Shown here: piece after piece, positions 55,224-64,000 of the stretch
Position numbering within the stretch: the stretch's first letter is position 1
Layout of the letters: every line of letters begins with the position of its first letter
Assembly (NCBI RefSeq): GCF_023078275.1
Contig: NC_062975.1
Span: 18,957,641 to 19,021,640 of the forward strand
DNA from: Leguminivora glycinivorella
Taxonomy: Eukaryota; Arthropoda; Insecta; Lepidoptera; Tortricidae
Direction of reading: 5' to 3'
Length of the DNA stretch: 64,000 bases
Notes under the pieces: model-generated
Told to the model about the DNA's origin: nothing
The model's input: the letters and a program-made list of their open reading frames with translations, nothing else
The model's database searches: none
Made by a program: the position numbers and the translations under genes

Positions 55224-55440
55224 AGCTTTTGCCCGCGGCTTCGCTCGCGTGAAATTCGGAAAAAATACAGAAAGCTCCATACAAACGTCGACTCCCCATT
55301 TTAGGTAAGTGGGGGGTTAGAAACAAACAAAAAGTAGCCTGTGTTACTCTCCATCCATTTAACTATCTCCACATAAAAAGTCACGTCAAATCGTCGCTCC
55401 GTTTTGCCGTGAAAGACTGCCCGTGCCTGACGTGGGGTTC
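55224..55440 (+). repeat. Dispersed repeat starting ACTAGCTTTTGCCCGCGGCT
   Basis: ACTAGCTTTTGCCCGCGGC, AAAAAGTAGCCTGTGTTAC and CGTCGCTCCGTTTTGCCGTG are in the order of a repeat common in insects. The opposite end, in reverse orientation, is at 63912-64000. Confidence 0.75.
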
Positions 55441-55778
55441 GATGTCATATCTCCTCTTCATAGCAACACCCTGGACCAATCACAGGGTGCGTACATGACA
55501 TGATATCGACGCTGCTGGCTCATGATGATGCGATATGTGTACGATAGGCTGCATAAGTTGCACCGGTACACTCTCCACGAAAATTACACGCGCATTATTT
55601 CTATGTCTGTGTACATGCACGATTGCTATGACCAGCGAGTCGTGTCATCAATTATCAATATAATTTCGTAGTTCCAAATGTTCTGTGTAAATCTTTACCT
55701 CCCAATAACAAAAACATGCAAAGATCCAGGCCGCTTCCTTCACGCTATAATGTCACCGAAGCTATTTATGACCACGTC

Positions 55779-56103
55779 CACAGATGTCATATATACCATA
55801 GATCAAGCAAACGTATCTACTTAGCGTGTCAAATGAACTCAGTGAAATCCACTGAGTTGTCCGTCTTTAATCGCAGCTTGCAGCTTTCGGGCGTCAATTT
55901 TTGTAAGTTGAAGTCAATCAAAACATAAAAAATGCCTCGTTACGTGATATTCAATTGCAACAACACAAAAATTATGAACAATCAAGAGCCTGAGACATAT
56001 TTAAAATTACAGGCAAGAAACAACTTCAGTACAAAATTTGACACGCTCGGCCCCTATACAAATAGATGAACTTGTTTCTTCTATCTATAAATTTAGTTCT
56101 GTG
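55779..56103. mobile_element. 325-bp non-autonomous DNA transposon with 8-bp TSD ACCACGTC
   Basis: Same element as 51785-52107 with only a few differences, including the same MPRYVIFNCNN start at 55932. ACCACGTC flanks it at 55771-55778 and 56104-56111. The different target sequences show two independent insertions. Confidence 0.92.
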
Positions 56104-57270
56104 ACCACGTCTAAACGCCGTAGCTTGCGTCGACGACGGTCACGCGACGGCGATGCGACGCGATGCGGCGCGATGCGGCGCAACGAAATCAAACCTTCGA
56201 TCTCTATGGAAGTGTCTTAGGTAGGCGACGTCGATGAACGAGACCGATGACGACCGTCGCCCACGAGATTCACGCGATAGTATCACAGAGTAAATTGTAT
56301 TGAGCGCAATTTTTGCAGATACGTTGTGCCTTATTCGCCATTATCCATTTTTCGGCTTGGCGAATTTTCAATGGGAATGGAAACAAGGGGAAGATTGAAA
56401 GCGATTTGAAGTCGACGTTCTGATGACGAGTTTTTTTACCTAAATCATAGCAAGTATCATGCTGACTCATTTCTGATGCATCGATGTCTATTACTTAGAG
56501 TATCATTACTACATACTAAATAGTTTATTTTAAGTTCGTCTCGATCACGATTGTATTTTCGGTACGTCGAGATATCGGTATATGTTGCAGAATTTTAAAG
56601 CGCAATTATTTATCATGATTTTCATTATTCGACAAAATGGATCGCGGTTTTCACATAATTCAGATTTTATCAATTATCAATACATTAATTATATGTCAAA
56701 TAAAAACAAAAGTGACTATAATCTGCAAAATCCACTATTCAATTTTTTTTTATCGGAATTTCCACAATATCCGAATTTACAAAAACTGAATCGAGGAAAT
56801 AAAATCTGGGTCTTCCGGTGCGAACGCCATCTTAGCGGTTTCGTGTCGTGAATAATTTATTTTTCTTTTACTCTTTAATATTGTTTAAAGTGTAATATCG
56901 ATAGCTTATTATGCAGTAAACTAATTTTGTAGTGAGAAGCTGATGAAGAATTAATCTCGAAACGCGTTTAGCCTCTTTTTTGTCGTCAACGGCCGGTAGT
57001 CCACGTGCTCTGGTAAAATCTAGCTATCAATTTACAAGTGCTAACTCACCGTACACTGTCGTACTTACCGTACAAAAATTATTACCGTAAATAATTAGCT
57101 CATATCACCTTGACACTGGCGAAATAGTCCCAATGGACTGAAGCCATTTAATTTTAAAAACTGAACTGAAATAAAATCTGAACACAAAGTTTTAGGAAGA
57201 TTGGTTGAGTATTGCGACTGGCCGACCGGTGTATGTCTTATGTAGACAGTATTTATTCTAACTTAATAAA
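56104..57270. other. Mostly unassigned; GC-rich GCGACG/GATGCGGCGC repeat at 56115-56280
   Basis: CGACGCGATGCGGCGCGATG and AACCTTCGATCTCTATGGAA occur in the first 170 bp. The frame at 56582-56851 has no recognised domain. Confidence 0.35.
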
Positions 57271-57271
57271 T

Positions 57272-57330
57272 ATAATAAATAAAAATCTTTTATTGTGCCA
57301 GAAAAGGTGCTTAAACTACTTACATTTTTA
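57272..57330 (-). repeat. Probable retroposon 3' end
   Basis: AATAAATAAAAATCTTTTATTG followed by GCCAGAAAAGGTGC has the form of a reversed LINE 3' terminus next to the plus-strand element that follows. Confidence 0.35.
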
Positions 57331-57394
57331 TTTGTCGTAACTATTCTATGGTAAAAACCAAGACAAAGTTAAGTAAGTGTATTTCTGACCCCCG

Positions 57395-59536
57395 TACAAG
57401 AATGAAGGGATAGTTATTTTTGCTAAATCTTATCTCAAAATTGAAGTGGTAGAACCTACTTTTAACGAGGGAAATTGCCTTGTCTTAAAGATCAACTCAA
57501 ATTACGCAATAATAGCAATATATCGATCGCCATCTTACAATAACATACAACCTTTTCTTAACTCATTGAATGATGTTCTACATACATTAACGAGCTGCCA
57601 AGACATTGCTGTGATAGGGGACATTAATATAAATATTCTAGATGATTCTTTAGACTCCCGTGCTGGCCAGTACTTGGACTTGCTAGCATCTCATGGACTT
57701 CTACCGTGTCATAACTTAATCACTAGACCAGATAGTGGAACTTGTTTGGACCATGCTATGTTAAAGACCAACTCACAAGCCTCTACTATAGTAATAAAAT
57801 CAACACTAACTGACCATAGAGCCGTGTTATTATGCCTTCTTAAAAAAAAGTTGAAAGTAATTAAAGACACTACACGTACCAAACTTGATCATACTGCTTT
57901 CTCGTCGGACTTGAAACAAACTGATTTTACGGAAATTTTAAGGCTAGATGACCCTGAAACCGCCCTCAACAGTTTTACAAATATATTACAAAATTTAATC
58001 TTCAAAAACTCAATCGTATATAATATTCCTAAAAGTGAAATGATCATAAAGCCCTGGATCACCCCTGGTCTCTTAAAATGTATTAAGAATAGGGATAGGC
58101 TATATGCTAAACAGAAAAAATTTCCAAATAACGAAACTCTCAAAATCACTTACCGTAGATACAGCAATTTCTGCTGCAATATCTTAAAAAAAGTTAAAAA
58201 TGAATATGAAAAGCATGAGATTGTTAAATCAGGACATAATAATAAGCTCTTATGGGATAATATCAAGAAGATCACTTGTACAAAAAAACCTAAACCCAAA
58301 AACGAAGCAATACTTGATACTGACTTAGGGCCTCAAGCCGCGGTTGACAATTTAAATATTTACTTCGCTAATGTTGGTAAAAACCAAGCGGAGAACATTA
58401 TGTCCAAACAGGAGAATATACATATGTCCACCAAAGCGACTGCAAACTTGATTCCCGTCCCGAACTCAATGGTGATGGTTGATACGGACGAAAAAGAAAT
58501 AGAATACCTCATTATGACCCTCAAAAACAAATGTTCTGTGGGCTGGGATCGCATACCTAACAACATCCTAAAAGAACACAAAAGTATCTTCATTCCAATA
58601 CTAGCTCACATTTTTAACTTGTGCTTAAATAAAGGTATATTCCCTAAAAACCTAAAGAAAGCCCTGGTGATACCCATATATAAAAGTGGAGACAAAAAGC
58701 TCTGTAGTAACTATCGCCCTATCTCAATCTTACCTTCAATCTCAAAAATACTTGAACGAATATTAAATAAGAGACTTGTTAAATTCTTAGAAGACTTTAA
58801 TATCTTAGCAGCTAACCAATATGGTTTTCGTCAAGGAAAGTCTACTGACGATGCTGTTCATGAACTCACAAGCTTCATTTCGGACAATCTAGATAAAGGT
58901 AAAAGATGCCTGTCATTATACATGGACTTAGCCAAGGCTTTCGATTCGGTACATATATCATTGCTCTTGGAAAAAATGGAATTGCTTGGTATACGTGGCT
59001 TAACTTTAAGCATATTCAAAGATTATCTAAGCGACCGTCAACAATGTGTTACTTTAGCCGATGAGGTTAGTGCCGATCTACCTGTGACTTATGGAGTACC
59101 TCAGGGAAGTATCTTGGGACCTACCATGTTTCTCATCTTTATAAATGATCTGTGCAAGCTAGACTTACCGAATACAAAAATATTAACATATGCAGACGAC
59201 ACTGTACTTCTTTTTGCTGAAAACACTTGGAAAGATGCATTTACTAGAGCTCAGGAGGGTTTCGATAAGGTGAAGGTGTGGCTAGATCAAAATTATCTCA
59301 CTCTTAATGTCGAAAAGACAAAATTCATAACCCATTCCATAAGAAACTCTAGCCAGCCACCAGAAACTTTACAACTAGTCGCTCATCAATGTCAAACGCC
59401 TGGAACGAGGCCATGTCCTTGCCAAGCGCTCATGAAAACTACAACTATGAGATACCTTGGAGTTGTTATTGACTCTAACTTAAATTTTAGAGCTCACATA
59501 TCGCAACTCAGTGGTCGGATTCGATTATGTATTTAA
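57395..59536 (+). pseudogene. Retrotransposon ORF2: endonuclease C-terminus and reverse transcriptase
   Basis: Encodes the enzyme that copies element RNA into DNA at a nicked target. The frame is open from about 57390; upstream residues (NEGIVIFAKSYLKIEV) before the first listed codon also belong to the endonuclease. Endonuclease motifs: IYRSPS, VIGDININ near residue 57, TDHRAV near residue 122. RT motifs: IPIYKSGDKKLCSNYRPIS near 408, YGFRQGKST near 460, YMDLAKAFDS near 492, GVPQGSILGP near 550 and the catalytic TYADDT near 581. The frame ends early in LSGRIRLCI through a single-base frameshift near 59520. Closely related to the minus-strand copy at 61290-62080. CR1/Jockey-type placement is inferred. 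Confidence 0.93.
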
Positions 59537-60047
59537 AAAATTAAGACACGTCGCGGACACTTCTTTGATTAAACGAGTTTACCAGGCCCTTTGTCAGTCT
59601 CTTCTCACATATTGTATATCATCTTGGGGAGGCGCGTCTAAGTCTAGTCTTATAAATCTAGAAAGAGCACAGCGAGCAGTGTTAAAAGTCATGTATTTCT
59701 TACCATTCCTGACCCCCACTGTAAATGTATATTCTACAGCAAAGGTCCTGACAGTTAGACAGCTTTTTATATTACATTTAGTCTTAAAATTTCATTCGAC
59801 TCTGACTTACAATCAACACGTTTCAAATACCCGACGATCATATCAAGTCGGAAAAAGGACTACAAAGTTTTAAACTTCTTTCAGTAGAAAATTCTTCACG
59901 TTCAATAGTTCATATGTCTATAATAAAGTAAATAAAGAATTAAATGTATATCCTATGACTAAACGGCAATGCAAACTGACAGTAACAGACTGGCTATTAA
60001 CTAAAAACTATGAAGAAACAGAGAACATTCTCAATATAATCACATGA
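59520..60047 (+). pseudogene. Retrotransposon ORF2 C-terminal region in two further frames
   Basis: Continues ORF2 after the frameshift: KKLRHVADTSLIKRVYQALC, LLTYCISSWGGASKSSLINL, ERAQRAVLKVMY, VLTVRQLFI to about 59870. A second frameshift there moves coding into a third frame (RKFFTFNSSYVYNKVNKEL to NILNIIT) ending at the TGA at 60045-60047. Two frameshifts make the copy non-functional, yet the coding text is otherwise intact. Confidence 0.88.
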
Positions 60048-60064
60048 CACTCATTTCAAACACA

Positions 60065-60072
<8 letters not shown>

Positions 60073-60116
<44 letters not shown>
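60073..60116. repeat. (CA)n microsatellite
   Basis: About 22 uninterrupted CA dinucleotides in the retrotransposon 3' UTR. Confidence 0.95.
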
Positions 60117-60117
<1 letters not shown>

Positions 60118-60419
60118 CTTACACGCATGCTAATTTAATTTATTGAAATAATTTGATTTAAACTAGAACTAAACTAATCTTAGTCTATTACTAAAATATG
60201 TTTCTTGTTCCTTTTCTAAATTCTGAGAATGATTATTATCCATAACTTCATGATATTGAATTTCTCAACTTGTTATTATAACTTTAGTTTTAGGGGAGGG
60301 GCACTGTTTATCCTAAACCACAGGTTCGCCTACTTAGGAAACAGTCCTTCTGATCTACTTTTAAGAACCAATTTGTACAAGTTTTTGTTCATTAAATAAA
60401 TAAATAAATAAATTAATTA

Positions 60420-60815
60420 AATTATTACCCCGTACTAGTATAAACTGTATTACGGTGGGCCAGTATTCACCGAACTCACCACTTGTTTTTTACATTCAAG
60501 TCTGTAATATAACTTATTAAACTAACACATTATTAAATGAGTAACTAAATGAAACTTATACCTATAAATAACAATATCGCGAACCTTAACAAAAAATCCA
60601 CTGGAATGCGGCGGTCGCTAGGCCGAGTTAGGAGTAAACATGTAGTATACGCAGAAAGTGAAGATAAATTTTATAAGATCAATAATACTATTTAATTTAA
60701 GTATACAAGATAAACCCAGAATAGTGAAAAGAGGAAGATTCTTGACCTAATGAAGAATAATAGATCACATCATCATCATAATTATGTGTGGTGTGAATTA
60801 TGAATTTACGGAAGA
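60420..60815. other. Unassigned stretch
   Basis: Nothing recognised. Confidence 0.3.
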
Positions 60816-60817
60816 GA

Positions 60818-61083
<266 letters not shown>

Positions 61084-61289
61084 ACTAAGATTTCCAGCAT
61101 CTTTTCTGTGTTGTCGTAAGTTAATTCTTGCAAATACTGTTTTAGTGACGTGTGAGAGTGTGTAAATTGAGTGATCGCAACTGAATTTGTTTACTTATTT
61201 TATTGTATAAAGTTGGGCCGAGTACATACGCGAATTTTTTTGAAAATTTAGTTTTATGCGACGGGATTATAAATAAACGATGTCGTTTC

Positions 61290-62080
61290 TCCTTCTCGTT
61301 TCCGACAAAGATGGAGTATTTTTGTGCTGTCTGGTTAGCAACTGATGCTTAATAAAAAGCTGTCTAACTGTGAGAACTAAGGTGTCCTGGTAAAGTGCTT
61401 GTTGGGTATTGAAATTTATTAAATGTTAGAACCTTAAGGACTGAACGCTGTGCTCTTTCAAGTGTAAGTATTGAAGTTTTTGACGCTCCTCCCCACACAG
61501 CAATACAGTAGGTGGTAACAGATTGACAAAGAGCGTAATAGATGGACAACAAAAGCTTCCTGTCACAGACATGCCTAAGGTTTTTAAAAATGAAAATGAG
61601 TTTTCTAATTTTTCCCGCGAGGTTTGAGACATGCTGACGCCAAGACAGATTTTTGTCCACTAGAACTCCCAAGTACCTTATACATGGTGTTTCGGCTATA
61701 GACTGGCATAAGTTGGGACAGTTTATGTCATTCTGGCAAGTATGTATTTTAAGTGTTATGTCCTTACATAGTGCTTGCTTGTTATTTTTGATGCTAAATG
61801 TTAAATATTTGGTTTTGTCATAATTTAATGTAAGGAGATTATAGGACAGCCACTCATTAACCTGGTTGAAACCGTTTTGTGCCAAGTTGTTGACCTCAGC
61901 CCAAGTATCCCCATGATACAAACAAGCGGTGTCGTCAGCAAACGATATTATTTGACCATTATCCATTTTTAGACGACATAGTTCATCAATGTAAATGAGG
62001 AATAATGTTGGACCCAGGACACTACCTTGCGGCACGCCGTATTCTACATTTTCTTCTTTACTACATAAATCTCCAACTCT
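61290..62080 (-). pseudogene. Non-LTR retrotransposon ORF2 fragment, RT C-half and C-terminal domain
   Basis: Minus-strand frame from about 62080: GDLCSKEENVEYGVPQGSVL, LIYIDELCRL, ISFADDTACL (the catalytic motif as FADD), LNYDKTKYLTFS, RYLGVLVDKNL, LRHVCDRKLLLSIYYALCQS, YCIAVWGGASKTSILTLERA. The open frame ends near 61364. The adjacent frame continues with LTVRQLFIKHQLLTRQHKN, so there is a frameshift near 61395. Everything N-terminal of the GVPQGS motif is missing. Same family as 57390-60415 but clearly diverged. Confidence 0.9.
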
Positions 62081-62084
62081 TACA

Positions 62085-62595
62085 ACTTATTCTTACCATT
62101 TCGATATATCTTTGTATTATGTGATGGCAATATTTAAATCCTCCCATTTATAATGTTGACTGTCAAAGGGACGTCTATGATTATTAATCATACGCAGATG
62201 CGCCTTATAATTATATCCTACTGCAGTAACATACAACAAATTTTAATGGTATTTTTGGGGAGGCAATATCATGCAAATTTCGGGACCTCCGAGCCCGGTT
62301 TCACAAAACCATTGTTATAAAAATAATTGGGGGCACCATGTCGTTAGACCGGTGACCATTGTTCCTTTCATGTTATAATATAATTGTGTAATCCGAGATT
62401 CTTTTCAGTATTCGAAATATTTTGCGCTGAAAATGAAGTTGATACAGTGAATAAAGTCAATTCAGCGGTACGTGCTGAATAAAAGCGTGTATTTTAAAAA
62501 TACCCTGTAAAAGATTTTTAAATTAGTTGATTATAGGGATTTACTTTGAGATAAAAATAAGGGTTTTAAATAGATATTATTAACAGACTTTTTTT
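62085..62595. other. Unassigned stretch
   Basis: AT-rich; no gene recognised. Confidence 0.3.
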
Positions 62596-62608
62596 TAATA
62601 AACTGCAC

Positions 62609-62665
62609 AGTCATTGACCTTAGTCGCAACTGGTGGAAAGTGACGACAACGCTGAAGTTGTAGTT
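62609..62665 (-). repeat. Short retroposon tail fragment
   Basis: CATTGACCTTAGTCGCAACTG and GGAAAGTGACGAC are the reverse of the sequence at 28681. Confidence 0.7.
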
Positions 62666-62923
62666 CACTTGTTCAGTAATAGCCTGTTCACTTTAGACTT
62701 GAATACACCCATATTGTATTCAACCGGGAATACAGAAGAGTGAGCACGTTCCATTCCTTAGCAGTTAGCATTAGGAATGTTCGAATTAGATGCAAGTACC
62801 ATTGATTATGATATTGATGATCCTTAATTAACAACAATATCAAGTGTACAAGTTTTGCTTCCTTCTTCTTTCAATAACCATTTGGCGTGGTTCTGGCTAG
62901 CAGCTGGATAATACACTAAAAAA

Positions 62924-63762
62924 CCGGCCAAGTGCGAGTCGGACTCGCCCACCGAGGGTTCCGTACAAACTTTCTTTCAAACTACCTAGTAAAAATAATC
63001 TCATATTTTCATATAACTCTAATGACTTGACTAGAAGACAAAAGTATAGGCACTAATGAGTATTATAGTGTATAGCGCCATCTCCCGGTCAATTTGCTAA
63101 CTAATTTGCGCGACCTGGTTTTTCAGGGATAATTCTTTATAATGTTAACCGATTTAAACAGTTTTTACTTTATTGGACAGAAGATGGTTTACGTAACATC
63201 TCGTATTAATTTTAAGTACGATATACATCCGCAAGGGTGGGTAAATTGAAAGTAAAAATCTGAAAAGTTTTTTGTGAATTACAAAAAAAGTATTCAAAAT
63301 ACAAACACGATTATATTTTTCCTGTAATATATAGCATAAAACCAATGTTTACTAAAATTTTCATAATTTTTCGTTGGTAAACTTCGGAGATAAGGGGGGG
63401 ACGGTATTTTTTTTTTTACATTTTCCTTCAAAATTCTTTTTTTTTCCACAACAAAAAAATTATAAAAAATAGTTTACTTACGTTCAATTTGAGCTCTTTC
63501 CAACGATACCCCACTTGACCTAGTAACTTGAAATTTACAGTTTGCCCCCTTTCATTTTGGCCATTTTCTACAATTAAAATTAATATATTTAAAAAAATTA
63601 TACTTTCTATTTGTAGAGGTTTACAATGTTCACAACTATTCCAAATTTCAAGTTGATAGCATTAGTAGTTCTCGAGATATTTAGGAATGTGACAGACGGA
63701 CAGACAGACGGACAGAGTCGCACCATAAGGGTTCCTGTTGTACCTTTTTGGTACGGAACCCT
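62924..63762 (+). mobile_element. CCGGCCAAG...GGAACCCT element, 839-bp subfamily
   Basis: Starts CCGGCCAAGTGCGAGTCGG and ends TTTGGTACGGAACCCT, with a GACGGACAGACAGACGG tract near the 3' end and A-run flanks. Termini match the 549/554-bp copies; the interior is longer and different. Confidence 0.85.
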
Positions 63763-63911
63763 AAAAACGCAGAACGCAGTATAGAACAACTTGTTGCTGA
63801 GCCAATCATCATTGGTGTGACAAAGGCATAAAGACATCGGCGACTCGGTCACGGGAAGCGATCGTGCGGAGAAGAAATCATTTGAGGGAAAGCAGCCAGA
63901 AGGCCAATATC

Positions 63912-64000
63912 CATACTAATATTATAAATGGGAAAGTGTGTGTGTCGGTTTGTTTGTCTGTTTTTCACGGCAAAACGGAGCGACGGATTCACGTGATTTT
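63912..64000 (-). repeat. Edge of a dispersed repeat (cut by the window end)
   Basis: ATCCATACTAATATTATAAATG, GGAAAGTGTGTGTGTCGG and CACGGCAAAACGGAGCGACG are the reverse-oriented terminus of the family at 55224. Confidence 0.75.

Larger units (their letters stand above)
57390..60415 (+). mobile_element. 5'-truncated non-LTR retrotransposon, 3' end preserved
   Basis: Starts inside the endonuclease domain, runs through reverse transcriptase and the C-terminal domain, and ends in an (AAAT)n tail near 60385-60415. A (CA)n tract at 60073-60116 lies in the 3' UTR. ORF1 and the 5' end are absent. Confidence 0.88.

Overview
The window looks like euchromatic but transposon-rich nuclear DNA of a moth or butterfly (Lepidoptera). 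It is AT-rich. It carries degraded non-LTR retrotransposons, several tRNA-derived SINE families, a Bm1-like SINE tail, TTAGG-type interstitial motifs, and one intron-split host gene with canonical GT-AG junctions. There is no sign of bacterial genes, operons or CRISPR. The species cannot be named from sequence alone.

The only host gene I can support is a beaten-path (beat) family immunoglobulin gene on the minus strand. Its six coding exons run from 48594 down to 36848 and give 269 residues: signal peptide, two Ig domains with paired cysteines, and a hydrophobic GPI-type tail. The exon phases join without a break. Intron 1 is 8.9 kb and full of repeats; introns 2 and 4 also hold repeat fragments.

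Layout: 1-2170, 5' half of a non-LTR retrotransposon (minus). 2346-6870, a satellite of about 44 units of 102 bp, each with a G/C hairpin; it abuts a 120-bp satellite at 6872-7380. 7.4-19.9 kb, interspersed repeats, a MITE nested inside another repeat (10.2-10.5 kb), a TTAGG-like array (14.06-14.36 kb) and a 69-bp insertion with an 11-bp target duplication (17.25 kb). 19953-23424, a giant inverted repeat with arms of about 1.3 kb. 23.9-36.8 kb, SINEs, MITEs, a fold-back insertion (33.4 kb) and a nested CCGGCC...CCCT element (34.36-34.91 kb). 36.8-48.6 kb, the beat gene. 49.9-56.1 kb, more mobile elements, including two near-identical copies of a 323-325 bp DNA transposon, each with a perfect 8-bp target duplication. 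57.4-62.1 kb, two related, oppositely oriented retrotransposons with a long (GT)n tract between them. 62.9-64 kb, another CCGGCC...CCCT element and the edge of a further dispersed repeat.

The most informative observations come from insertions whose empty or filled sites can be compared within the window, because they fix element boundaries exactly. No new enzymatic or immune system is evident.
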